Under the pieces are notes generated by a model. That model did not search any database and was not told the origin of the DNA. It was given only the letters and a program-made list of their open reading frames with translations. DNA of 64,000 nt from Glandiceps talaboti (taxonomy: Eukaryota > Hemichordata > Enteropneusta > Spengelidae): assembly GCF_964340395.1 (NCBI RefSeq), contig NC_135559.1, positions 11,992,759-12,056,758 on the forward strand. The letters are read 5' to 3'. Of the stretch, positions 47,061 to 60,900 are shown piece after piece. The translations under genes were made by a program, and so were the position numbers. The number at the start of each line of letters is the position of its first letter. The stretch's first letter is position 1.

Positions 47061-47369
47061 TAATGCGAATTGCTCAGACTCCGAGCGATTTTCTTTTTTA
47101 TGCAAACGTATACACACATAACACTTTCTACAGAAAACCTACAGGTTTTGGACTACGTGACAGGGCTATGTTACACGCTCCATATCACATCGCTGTCAAG
47201 GCTTTTCAGGTAGTCCACAGGTTATCCTGGAGTCACCCAAGCCCGGCAAACACAGTACATGTGGGCCCCATGTGTGTAATCGTCCTCCAGTGTTCAAGTT
47301 ATTACTCAAGGAGTCACCACATTCGCACTCGTCTAGTGAGACACAGCTGAGTGATTTTGAGGTCGACAT

Positions 47370-47520
47370 TCCATTCGTACAGTCAGGCTCTTCAGTTAGT
47401 AAACATTGATACCCTTGAGAATAGGCGTAACAATATGTGTAAGATGTTTGCATCGTCTACAGTAAAGGACAATCACAGGCTTTATCACCTAGTTCCATCC
47501 CGAACCATCACAAGTATTCC
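47370..47520 (+). mobile_element. LINE ORF2 C-terminal scrap
   Basis: Reads SQALQLVNIDTLENRRNNMC then KMFASSTVKDNHRLYHLVPS, the pattern (ALK..NL..L..RR..LC..F) that ends many invertebrate LINE polyproteins. About 45 codons; no other LINE motif adjoins it. Confidence 0.55.
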
Positions 47521-47629
47521 ACACGTTCCAATGGAAAAATCACTTTCTAGTCTAGGACAAAGCGAAGAGAAAACAGTCATGTTGTGCATAGCATTAGGTC
47601 TGTTGAGTAAATTTTATTTTAGTGTATTC

Positions 47630-47682
47630 ACGTTGTTTGTTTGTTTGTTTGTTTGTTTGTTTGTTTGTTTGTTTGTTTGTTT
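47630..47682. repeat. (TTTG)n microsatellite
   Basis: About 13 TTTG units upstream of the ABCC5-like gene. The following 600 bases to the start codon are AT-rich with no recognised promoter element. Confidence 0.95.
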
Positions 47683-48309
47683 TTATGTATATTTTGTTTA
47701 TTTCGTTTTATTTTTTGGATTCGTTTTTGTTCATCTTTCCTTTATTGTTCCCTGTTACTGCATTTTAACTTTAATCATTATACTCTGTATTTTATAAGAC
47801 TTTTACGACTTTTACGACTTATTTTATCAATTTAATTTTATTATTTATATTATTTCTGTGTGAGTGTCTGGTTCAGGTTTTCCATTGTTTTCCAAATTTT
47901 CTCTGTGTTCTTTATTTATTTTGTATTTTTAAGTTGATGTCAGTTTCCACGTCCAATATTTCTCGTGAGACTTCACACAATTTTTGCGATTTTATCATTT
48001 TTTGTCGAATACGTAAAAAAAAACGGTTTAGAGTCGGAATTAGAAAGCTAGGTGGGGCCGGGTAACCAGAACCAAACAATTATTTATTTTAGGTCTTATA
48101 ACTACAATTAAAGTAGAGCGTTTGATAGTTTGTTTCTGATTTGGGTGATTATTCATTGCATTTGATCTCCATCACACACTTTGTAAAGAGTGTGCACACT
48201 TAGATTACTTATGAAAGTTTGTGGTAAGATTTTCTATGCTAATTCATATTGTTCTATATTGAAATAAAGGTAATGGAGTTTGGCGAGTGGATACAATATT
48301 TGTAACAAG

Positions 48310-48950
48310 ATGGCTGACTTAACCAGCTGCCTGGACAACAAAGGTGGAGAACCTTTAGGAGAAGGGGCTAAGAACTTAAGCATTGAAGATACTAACATTG
48401 TTGAAGCTGAGCAGAACAATGAGTCTTTACATGGAGAAGTTGTGAATAGTTTTGACATTCATACCAAAGATAGTGAAAATGAGGAGAAAACTGACAATGA
48501 TGAAGACACTGGAATAGACAATGATGAAAGTAACAGGGATGACAAAAATGAAGACGATTCTGAACCAGTAGAAATTGAACCTGAAGAGATAAGTAATGTC
48601 AGATCTACTTCGACATCAGAGGGTAAAGGTGAAATTAAGGAAGACATCCCCTCCGTTGATGAATCCAGATCATTAGGTGAAGGTGCTGGAACTGAACCAA
48701 AAGAGGAACCAGCAGTGTCTAACCAAGTGCAGACTCTTGATAAACAAGATAGAGAAGACAAGAATGGAATTCTGAGTTCTGAGAAAGAAGAAGAACTAGA
48801 TGATATAAAAGTAGGATTTCTACCCTCACAGGAGAAAAGAAAGATGAACGACAATAGTGCTGGATTTATTGAAATTCCACTAAATGAAAGGGATGCTGAG
48901 ATGACCACAGACAAGGAGAAAAAGGTGCTTATTCCCATCCGACCGAAAAT
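48310..48950 (+). CDS. ABCC5: ABCC5-like exon 1: acidic disordered N-terminus
   Basis: This single exon encodes about 213 residues before the conserved [17 protein letters not shown] segment. It is rich in Glu, Asp, Ser, Asn and Lys (for example [20 protein letters not shown] and [11 protein letters not shown]), with no hydrophobic segment and no TMD0. Vertebrate ABCC5 has an N-terminal tail of roughly 100 residues, basic/polar rather than this acidic. The Ser-rich open frame on the opposite strand is a shadow of it. Confidence 0.88.
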
Positions 48951-51900
48951 GTAAGTAACAGGGAAACCCATACACATGTAAATGATTTTGTCTTTCTTCA
49001 TATTGCTGTCAAGTTGCACCGTTGAATATGTCAGACTACACCATTTAGTGAAACCTCTAAAGTATGGGGCTCTTATCATATTCACTAAAGGGCAGCCATT
49101 TTGAAAAAAGGAATAGCGCTACTGAGCATGTGCAGATCTTGTTACTTTGAATGGCTGATGATAGAGGGTGCTCTTGTCGTTTCTGAAGAAATGCATATGT
49201 TATACCTTAACGATATCTTGAAACATGGAGTGCTAATTATTCATTATAATTGTACACGAAAAATGCTTTTTCATATATAGCAATGCTAACGAATCACTCA
49301 TTGATTGGCCTAGCGTATCTGGACAGTATTGTTTTAAATGGCCTGGTGTTAAAACTTCACCAGCTTGTGCTAGCAGCTAGCTGGAAGGGTTAAATACCTG
49401 CACGAGCTTGATGTTAAAATCTTGTTAGGCAGGTGTTTATATCATGCCGATATTGGGATAGCAAATAGGAAAGACTTTCTTAAGCTGTAGTATAGTAAGT
49501 AAAATAGTTATCATGCATATGTACCTTGATGTTGTGTTATTCAAAGTCTCACATGCAACTTCTGTTTTAAACACACTTACAGTGATAAGTCAAGAAGTCC
49601 ATTGGATGAAGCTGGTTTCTTCTCCTATATAACCATTAATTGGATTAACAGGATTGTATACCTAAGTTACAAGAATAAACTTACTATGGATACAATCATG
49701 CCCTGTTCACCTAAAGATGCTGCCTTGGTAAATGCTATAAGGTAGGCACTCCCCAGTTAGACTCAGAGTGGATAGATATGTCAGCCACCATTCAGAATCA
49801 GAACAATTTCAAACAGTTTCGAATTCGATGTATGCTAAAGTGTATAATTAACCGAGTGACATTCATAATAATCCTGTCTGGAGATGTCCTGTTTGTTCTC
49901 AATTAAAATTTACACATGGTTGTGTAAATTCAGTATTGCATCTAGTAAGACTTCCTTGATTACCATAGAAATGTGAGCCTAATTCGTGTGTTTTCGTGGT
50001 AAAGTCGGATATTTAAATCTATTGAGTTCTTGTTGTTTTATTCAAATGTATTCGCTCTTCTCGGAACTCATTAAACAGTAGTCCATTTGTGGATGTATAT
50101 CAAATAAAAACCCTCATATTGGATATTCTTTACTTACAATAGGTAAGATTTTTGCATTTTTTTGCGAGGTCTCTTTTCCGTTGTACAAGAAGAAGGACCT
50201 CTAGTAGCAAGATATGGAAAAGTATTCAGCAATTAACAAACTTGCATGGCACCTGCGACGACAATTTCATTATTGAATGTCTTAAAATAGAATTTTAATA
50301 ACATACAGAACGTGTACGTGGAAGTCCACTTACTCTCACGGTATATCAGTTTGTAAGTTACTCCTCTCTTTGATTTCTTCACTACGCGTGCGCATAATTA
50401 TCTCTCAAACAACAGCCTTCAATTAGCCAATCAAGGTGAGCGTTTTGACACTGGTAAAAATCTTTCAATTTGTCATTGTCTAATTCACAATTTCATATTT
50501 ACTGTGATGACTCATTATTGGGAGGGGGGGGGTCTAATAAGGAAATAAATTTGCTTTCTTTGCTTATGTTTCTATCCAAGACATTTATTGAAGGCCAAGG
50601 AAAGCACTTCTATTTCGTTTTGATACTGTCAGTTGTGCTACCGAGCCATTGTCTGCATTGTTGTTACAGGTTGGAAAGACATTGGAATGAAATTGTAGAG
50701 AGAGATGGTATAGAGAAAGCATCATTCAATAAAGCCTGTTTTGGACTTATGAAATCCAGATTATTAATGGCTGCCACATTTCAATTATTCATTCCCATTT
50801 GTATGATTGTTACAGCTGTGAGTATATCTAATGTTAACTAGCACTGTACATACTCTAGTTATTCATTTTTAACAAGGGCGACGATTTTATCGTAGCTTCA
50901 AGTTCTTTTCTCATGGGACTCCAGAAAAGCCATTTTAACTAACCTTGCATTCCGCCACTTGTATAAATTGAGTTGTACAATTTGTCAAATCTGGCGGAGA
51001 TGCCTGATATAGCCCGTTGTGAGGTATTCTGGGAAATACACAATATTAGGTGGGTCACACCATTGGAAACAATGGTCAAACAATGTTGAGGCCAGATGCC
51101 AGAGTTCCTATATGAGTGGATTGCACTCCATATAACTGATTTCGAATTTGCATACACCTACAAATAAAATTGGATCTGTAGTTTGATCAAATACCTAAAA
51201 AGAGATTATATAAACTAAAGATAAAAACAAAACTGTCCAATCGTTCTACTTCTTCTACACTTTAAAAAAAAGAAAAAAAAGAAGCAAAATATTAGAAAGT
51301 ACAATATAGTTACGGTTAGCATCTATATTGCTGATTCTAGTGATCTTGGAATCATGAACAATATATTCTCTTACTAAAAAGTAGTTTCAAATGCTTATTT
51401 AAAACCTACAGATTTATTTACGTATTTTTCAATAAACAGACGACGGCTTCAAATTCATTTGTCGAAATCATATACATGTTTGCACTGTCTACAGGGTGTT
51501 ACCATTCGTGCCATACTTGAATATTTGGAGCAGCCAGAGGAAGATCTCACATATGGTTTACTACTGGTTTTAGCCTTGCTTGTATCAGGAGGAATACGTA
51601 TATTATGTAATGGAGGGTTTTTCGCCACTAGTGCCCAATCAGGTGTACGTCTACGAACTGCAGTCATTATGATGATTTACAGAAAGATGATACGACTAAG
51701 AAGTTTACAGGATAAAACAGTAGGGGAGGTTAGTAGATGTTACTCCCAATATTTTCATTCGTTCAGCCAAGGAAAATACGAATGATCTAAGGGGCCTTTG
51801 TCACTACGAGTCGCTAGACGAATAGTGACAACCCTTAAGTCGCGAGTATTTTCCAGTTGAATGAAGAAACACATTGGAGAATAACAAAGAAATATCGGGG

Positions 51901-54900
51901 AAGGTAATGGCAATTTTAACGTTTTGACTCACATTTCAAAAAACAGTAGAACCAGTGACGTAGACACGTATTGTCTTGACATACACGTGCGTTTTCGTGA
52001 CATAGAACGACCAGAGTATACATTCCATATTTTTGTTCAATTTGGGTCGTGCATGGTATAAGTAGCAGTTACTCTAAGACTTGTATTGTTGAAGAGTCTT
52101 AAAAGATACGATAATCTGCCAGAAAACGTGGTTTGGTGTTACTTTTGGTGTTTTTTAAAAACAATTCTTGCTTTCATTGGCGCATGATCAGATAAGAAAA
52201 GAAAACAGGTAATGAATAGTGAAAATTGAAAACTCGATTCCTACTAGACTAATGACTAGTAATTGGTAGGATTACGCGCATGGATGCCTCAATGTAAATA
52301 AACTTATATGCAAATTAAGTCTAAGAAATGTGATTTTTACTCAAAAGCTTAAATCCCGAAACTGTCAGGGGATTAGCCCTATCTTTGATTTAGAGGCGTC
52401 TTTGTGGTGTAAGATGGTCCCATCTTTAATATGCAAATACGTTCAAAGAGAAGATATGTTATAAAAGTTTAAAGTAAAAAAGAAAACTCAAGCAGGGCTG
52501 TCTAACTAAGCTCTTTTTCGGGGTGGTGTAATGGGTGTATAGTTTAGAGCGATTTTTCAATCTGAAACTTTGTGCTTACTTATTTCTAGCTGGTCAATTT
52601 GTGTACCAATGATGCCCAACGATATGTGGAAGTAATGTCATTTGCACCTATGTTGATTTCTACGGTTCTTCTTGGAATGTTTGTTATCATTTACTCAGCT
52701 GTACTGGTTGGGCCTGCCGCTTTACTTGGGTCATTGTCGGCTTTCTTTGTATTCTGGCCTCTACAGGTAAGACCATATTATCATTTCAAATTTAGTATCG
52801 GTTGAGCATTCTGCTTTACCTGGTTAATTATCAGCTTTCTTTGTCTTGTGGCCGCTTCAAGGAAGATCATAATATTAAGATTAAAATATAGTTTTTCCCG
52901 AAATTTGGGCTGTTTAAATTCACCACTTTTTGCAACCTTGGCTAAACGTCAAAGACAACCAGTATTTCACACTTGCGAAAAAACTTACGATTACATAACA
53001 AGACAAACACATTATTTTATGAATTGTTGTTTGTGGTCACTTTAATATGACGTGATGGTCAATCGTTCATTGCTAGCATATATGAGGAATATGATATCAT
53101 GTATTTACTTATATTAATTATGAATCACTTGTTTGGGTGAAATAGTGATTGGAAGCTTAGGACGTATAATTAGCCAAGTGAATCAGCGGTCTCAGGTTTG
53201 TTTCCAGGACTCCCGGTGGTTGTCTTTCACGGACTCTTACACAGACATCTAGCTCTTTGAATGTGATTCTGTGGAAGTCGAGTTATCGGTCTCATTCCCA
53301 GGTAATTCACAACTCGTGATCAATAAGACTCCTCTAGTTCTACGGTGCATCAACGCACGATACGACTTGGCGGCACACATATTTACATGAAACTTGTTGT
53401 TTGTAATTTTGCCTTCGCTTAGAACAGGGAGTACTCATTTGTGACAACTTCTTTCATTTTATAGGCAGTAGCAGGAATGTGGTCCCAGAAGATTCGTGCC
53501 AAATGTATCAAAGTGACTGACAGGAGAATTCGTCTGATGAACGAAATTCTAAACTGTGTCAAACTGATCAAGATGTATGCCTGGGAAATACCATTCTCAA
53601 AAAAAGTAAAAGGTAAGCTACTTATATACTTTAGCGCTGAATCGTTAAATTATAATTTGCGATTATTCGTTTTTCTTATAATACAAATTATTACAATGTG
53701 AACATACCCACCAACTGGTACCAACCAACCAACTAACTAGTACCCACCAACTCGTACCCATCAATTATTCCTACCAACTATTGCTCACCAACTAGTACTC
53801 ACAAATCAATATCCACTTTAGTACCAACCAACTAATGCCTACCAGCTGGTACCGACCAGCTCTTTCCCGCCAACTAGTTCCCATCAACTTGTGGATGGCA
53901 TGCAAGTATATGAAAGTGGTTGTTGACTTCATGTAGGTTGTTCATGTAGGTTGTTCATGATACCAATCCTGTTGTGTTCCTTTTTATTACAGGTATTCGT
54001 GCGGAAGAAAGAACGTTTCTTGAGAAAGCTGCATATGTTCAAAGTATTGGCTTTTCATTGGGTCAAATTGTGTCAACTCTCGCCACTGTCCTGACTATCA
54101 CCGTTCTGTTACAGATTGGTCATAATCTGACGGCTTCTACTGCTTTCACATTGGTTTCTGTGTTTAATACTCTTAGAATGGTAATCAGTGTGGTTCCGTG
54201 GGCCATCAAAATATTAGCCGAAGCTGCTGTAGCTCAGAAACGAATAAAGGTAAATATATCTTCTATTATTATCCAAGGTTCGTAACCAAACGATCGATGA
54301 AAATAGCGGTGCTGTTTATATCACATAGAGTGTGGAGTACAAAAGCCCTAAAAATACGTCAATGATGCAAAACAATGTATATGTGTTCACCTAAACGAGG
54401 TTGAGTTAATGAAATAACAAAAGATCAGATGTGAAACGAAATTCATTTTATAAAACAATTTTAGAAACTTCTAGTAATGGAGGAATTTGTACCAGTGACA
54501 AAAAGTCCGACGAACAAAAACCATGCAATTGTTATCAACAATGGGACATTTGCATGGGATAAACAAAAAGATGATGACAAAAAGAACGGAGAGAAGGGGG
54601 AACATGGCAAAGAAACTGCCAGAGGTAGAAGAAGGAAAAGAAAGGAAAACATGGAGCAAACTCTAAACAAGAGAGACGCCAATGGAGATGTTACAACAGG
54701 GGGACAGAGTGGTGTGTATAGGACAAAAAACCCCCAAGATGTCAGAGATGAAGATGTGGACAAAGATGAACAAATTGTGAAAACCTTGTTTGATATTGAT
54801 GTGGTTGTGACCAAGGTAAAGAAAGACAATGTTACTAATTGATGTTATATGATCACATGGTGAGCATGTGATCATCACATGATAGGCTGTGTGAGCATGA

Positions 54901-57900
54901 TTTGATATTCAAATAAGTATATATTGTTAAAAAAAAATAGTAAGTCTTGTTGTCTATAATAAATAACTGCAACAAACATGCAGAGACTATTTTACCTCCT
55001 TCTGAACCTCAATTAGACGTGACGAGTAAGTCAAAAAATCACCACAACCTCTTGAAACCATCGTAATTCAGGACATATACTGGAAACCACCTGAAACTGT
55101 CTTGCACTTGTTGTTCATGTGAATGTGTATGATCTTACAGGTACAACAACAAAAACTATTCTATCTGATTTAGGAGCTAGGATTGAATAATGTAAGATAG
55201 ACAGAGCTATTTCACCTCCTATAAATCTTGAATTTGGTACATCAGTCAAGGACATCCTACAATGTAATTGTTCAGAATATGTACCCATAAAATTATGTCA
55301 GTATAATACTAAGGATATTTACCATAATATTATATCCATGTTACATTATTTTTATAGGGAGAACTACTCGGTATATGTGGCTCTGTAGGAAGTGGTAAAA
55401 GTTCGCTGATATCTGCCATCCTTAGTCAAATGAGAGTTGTGGAAGGTGAAGTTGCAGTTGATGGATCCTTAGCATATGTAGCACAACAAGCATGGATATT
55501 CAATGCCACTCTAAGAGACAATATCCTGTTTGATAAAGCCTTTGATGCAGAGAAGTACAACAGTGTTGTACAAGCAGCATGTCTTCAACAAGATATTGAT
55601 ATGTTACCACATGGAGATACAACTGAGGTGAGAGAACACTTGTCTATCTATCTATATAATACCAGCTAATCTCCTTAGGGATATCACAGCTGGGAGAGGG
55701 ATGCACACAAAACCTAGTAATAATGTTTATGGGTTTAGCCTTGAAAGTATCAGTGTCCTGACTGGCTTTCAGATCATAATTTAGTGAGTTCCATTCACAA
55801 TCACCACTTCCTCGTCATGCTAATTGTCTTGTGTGCACTTTATAAATGTATGAATACACAAATGCCTATGCTCAGTTCACAAGAGTTATAAATATTGATG
55901 GAAGTCAAAAGTGTTATTTTCTCTTAATAATACAGAGCCTGATAAATCCAGTCTCATACAACATTTTTTCTGCTAGATTGGTGAGAAAGGTATCAATCTC
56001 AGTGGTGGTCAGAAACAGAGAGTAAGTCTAGCCAGAGCTCTGTATGCTGATTGTGATATCTATCTGTTAGATGATCCTCTAAGTGCTGTTGATACCCATG
56101 TAGGACAACATATATTTCAACATTATCTCAAGGAGGCACTGAAAGAGAAGACAATTGTGTTTGTAACTCATCAACTGCAGGTATGTACAAGTCATGGACA
56201 ACATTTTGACTACTTACAATCAGGATCGCTAATATGTTCTAAATTAAAGAATTTCACACATATACTGACAGAAGATGGATGTCAAAAATAATTTTTAATA
56301 CCACTGATTTATGCAAGACATTACCCTAAACCTAACTACTAACCCCATATTCTAACCTCAGCCCCAGGCATTCTAGCTGCTTTCACCACTTCAAAGGTCC
56401 GTTGTTTGCTACAGTCACTCATACTGTGAACATTGTCATGATGATCTGTATGATTATAAGCTCATTTGTAACACTATGTATATTCTTCATGGAATCACAA
56501 GATTCATACACAAGTCCTCTTCTTCACACTTGAATTTACATATAACGTTTTCACACACCTGGTTACTCAACACCTCCAGAAAATTTGAATTATTCTGTCA
56601 GATCCAGTTAGACAATGAAGAAGGACAAGTGATTTGTTCGAAACATGTCTGTTTCTCAATCAAAAGTGGATGAAGAGAACTCGTGTATGAAACTCATTTC
56701 TGTTATCATATTTTTGGGAATTAATTTATATGTGATGTTCATACTTGTCTGCCTCAAGAAAGAGGCAAATGAAATACGAAATATCGCTAATAAACTAACT
56801 GATTTTGTAATGATAACTATGGACATATAAACATAGTCATTAAGAATAATGCATTAGCACAAAAATGAGCACATTAACTGAACTTTGTCATTTCCTGAGG
56901 TATGAAAAAATATTTCCAATCCAGACATGATGTGTCTGTTAACATTCCAAGATCGTCCCAAAGAGATAATGACATGTGCTAAAATTTTCAGCAAAATTCT
57001 TGTGTTCTTAGATATAACACCCAATGATGATAATATGTTAAATAAAGAATCTCATTGCAATGTCTTAATTTCAGAATTTAAATAAGTATGATAAAGTAAT
57101 GCCAACGAAAGAAGATAAAATTAGGTATTTTGTAAAAATCCTAACATCAATGGTTTTAATTCCAGTACTTGAACCAATGTGATAAAGTTATACTGATGAA
57201 AGAAGGTAACATCGAGGAATATGGAACACACATAGAATTAATGACAGACGATAAAGAATATGCAGGACTGATAAAAACATTCCATGCTGAGCATGAGAAG
57301 GATGAAGAAGAGGAGAAGAAGGAGGAGGCAGTGGAATTTCAAAGACGAATGCGATCAGCATCCACAGAATCAAATACAAGTCATATAAATGAAGAATCTG
57401 AACAAACTGTCAGTGATGATGGTAAGACACTTTATAGTGAGCAAATCTGTAGATTGCCATGGTACTGTGCTCGAGGGCGCTGTTGACTTCTTCAAATCAT
57501 CATAACTGCCAAAGTCGCTGAACAGCTGACAATTATTTAGTTGCTGAAATTCTCTTATTGTTGATTTTAATACCAAGTATGTGTGCAATAAAATATTATG
57601 CCACGATATCTTGTATGGTGCTTACCCATTCTGATGTAACCCATTGTTTCTGTTTATTTGCAGGTAAGCTGATTAAAGTTGAAGAAATGGAGACTGGGGC
57701 AGTGAAAGCATCCACATACAATGCCTATATAAAAGCTGGAGGTGGTTACCTACTGCAAATCGGGATTGCTCTGTTGTTTGTTGTGTATGTAGCTACTATG
57801 ACGTTCAATAATTGGTGGCTTAGTTATTGGATTTCTGCAGGCAGTGGGGTGAGTCATTTTGTGTTTGCAGCTACTGAAAATGATGTTGACTTGGTGTTTC

Positions 57901-60900
57901 ACTCATGTAAACATGACATTACACACTTCAGACAACCTCTAATGTAAAAGAAACAATTACATAGGTGCCGTGCACAGAGGGGTGTACAAGTAGTCAAGAA
58001 TACATCATAAATGTCAATCCATGCATCTGTCCATGTGTGCATTTGATCAATGATCTATGAACAGCCCAATCCTGATATACAAAGCGTCGACAATTAGTGA
58101 GCAAATTATTGATCAAATTGTCATTTGACCTTGTCGATGATTGTCAAGGTCATATGCCAGTGTGTACAACAATAGAATTGGAGGTACTCAACGGTTCTGA
58201 AACCGATTTGTAAAGTCGATACTAAAGATTGGATGGAATTTCTCGTAAGACTGGACTTGTTCAATATGTTATGGATTGCACTATTATATACAGTCAATGG
58301 CAATTGCTTTTTGTTCTGTGAATGTTCCAAATTAATATTGCTATGGGTGATGTTATGAATTAAAACTTTGCCAGCGAACAGTAGGACCTTGTTTTAGAAC
58401 AACTACGACGTATTGATGTGGGGGGGGGGGGGGGCTTATCTTTGAACGTAGAAGACTAGTTTACACTTTGATTTTTTTGACCTTAGGATTTTATTGGATA
58501 TTCATTGATTCCTGCATCCGAACCCCTAACCGTTGCAATGGTATTGCCATTTCAAAAGCATATTCCGACATTGGTAGAATTTTGTTGTTAAAATGTCCCC
58601 TTATGAATGTTATGAATAGAACCAACAGGATTGTCACAATGAAATAGTCATCTTTGCCTCTGTCCTAACATCAAGGTGTAAAGCTAAATTTTGCGATGAG
58701 TCGTTAAGAGTATGGTGAAGTACTTTGGTGGTTATTTTTGCAAGATGGACACTCTTTTTAATACCTTGACCACATGCATGCAGTGGAAATTCTCATTCTT
58801 ACCATTTCCTTGTTCTTTTTCTCCTCAGAACGCCACCATTGGAAACACAACAGAAATCAGTGATAGCATGTTAGACAACCCTAAGGTGGATATTTATGCA
58901 ATGATTTATGGTCTAACTATACTTGCAGTTCTGCTTTTTGGTGTCGTCAGATCAGTCAGTTTCATGAAGGTATGTAGGACTGTACAAATGTTTAAAATAA
59001 TAAAGTAACTCAATTTAAAGTTAGATATTTATTGACTTTTTAAAATATTTAAATTTTAATTTTAGAATACAATGTAATACAAACATTACAAAACCAAAGG
59101 AAGAAAAAGTATGAAAAAGCCAAAATACCAAAAGTAGAAAAAAAGAAAGAAGAGCCTAACCCACTATAGCAAGTGTAGATTACATTTAGACCAAATCATG
59201 GTGAAAGAAGAGATAACAAAAAGCTGACTGAAAGTTGCATTACAAAAAGTCCTCAAGACTATCAATTATCTTTTTGGTCTTTGGTTCATATGCATAACAT
59301 TCCAGAAGCTTCTTGTTGTCCTTAAATTTTTCAGCAAGGACACAGTACAGTGATGATTGGTTCACTTTGCAACTATAAGTATATCTCTTAGTCAGTAAAA
59401 ACATAATATTCCAACAGTAAACATTAGGGTTTGTGGTAATAACACCTAACAATATTTCCTTTTAGTCGATTACATAGATTAAAAACTAAGTTCCAGATCT
59501 GTTTAACAATTTGGCAATCATAAAATAGATGCATCAAAGTTTCAGTTTCTAAACTACAGAAGGTGCATCTCTCGTGATCAAAGAGTTTTTTGAAGGAAAA
59601 GAAATCTATTTGTACAAATTATACGATTGAGCATTTTGTACTGAGAAGATTGAAGGGATACATCACCTGTAACTTTTTTTTAATCAATTCAAAGTAATCC
59701 CCAAATTCATCTTTTGAAGTATCAAATACATCGCACCACTTCTGCACACATTATTAAGGCTTTATCTTATTTTTTACATTAGTTTTTAAAGACTTTGTGT
59801 ACATTGTTTGACATATCGTGTTTGTAATATATGTTGAAAAGTGTTGCGAGATTTAAAAGTTAAGGTGATTTTGTCAAAAAATCAACAGATAATCCGTATT
59901 TTAAACAGAAATTAGTGAAGGACAAAAACTTGCCGTCTTCGTCTAGTTAACGGGTCACTAATTTGATTAACTCTATTGTTTGCCCTTGATCTATAGTATA
60001 CAGCATTATTATTGACTTAAATAAATGGGTTAAACCATAAGACTTGATTCAAGTAATCGACGGTACTGCTAGGTAAATAAGAAACCTCAGACCAGTTTTC
60101 CAGAACCTCCCGCCAAAAAACATTGTCATTAAATTTACTGGCGGTTACATTGTTAATCTGATGACTATTATAAAATTTCAAATAATTAGTATTCAAGCCT
60201 ATCATCGAAGTAAAAAGAAATTTCCACAAGCTTGTATTCTTAGGATTTAATATTGTTTGAACCCAGGAATACTTCAAGGCCTGACAAGTGCACCATGCCT
60301 AAGCCACCAGCCATAACCTTCAGGCAAAGTCTATTTCTGTTGATTTTATCCCTGCCTTCGTTCCAGACGAACTTATAAAAACGAGTTTAAAATAGGGATT
60401 TGTCTACTTGTTAAATTTGGTAGCAGGGATAGGCAGGGAGTAAGTTTCGGCGATGACAATGTCTTAATGACTGTAATTTTCCCTAACATGGTCAAAGGAC
60501 GCTTGGACCTGGTCATTAATAGTCTTCCAATTTCGGAAATTTTAGAGTCGTAATTCAGTCATTTAAATCAACGCCAAAAATACAAAGATATTTCTTGACT
60601 TACATTTGCTAATCTTCATACCTATTTCAGACCGAACAAATGTATTTAATTGCTGCACTAGCTGCAACCGGAACGTTTTTGGTTTTGAAAATGTTTTGTT
60701 AGGTACAATAGCTTACTCGCAATATGATACACCGTGAACTGTAGAACTATTTTTCATCTTCAGGTATGTCTTTTAGCATCATCCACTCTCCATGACACCG
60801 TCTTTGTCAGAATCATGAGCAGTCCAATGAAATTTTTTGATACTACTCCAACGGGACGAATTATCAACAGGTTTTCAAAAGATATGGATGAAAGTAAGTA

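Noticed and set aside
47196-47453. Cys-rich open frame on the minus strand
   Set aside because: Overlaps the LINE scrap on the + strand and shows no domain pattern.
48459-49085. 208-codon Ser/Leu-rich open frame on the minus strand
   Set aside because: Exact antisense shadow of the acidic first exon of the ABCC5-like gene.
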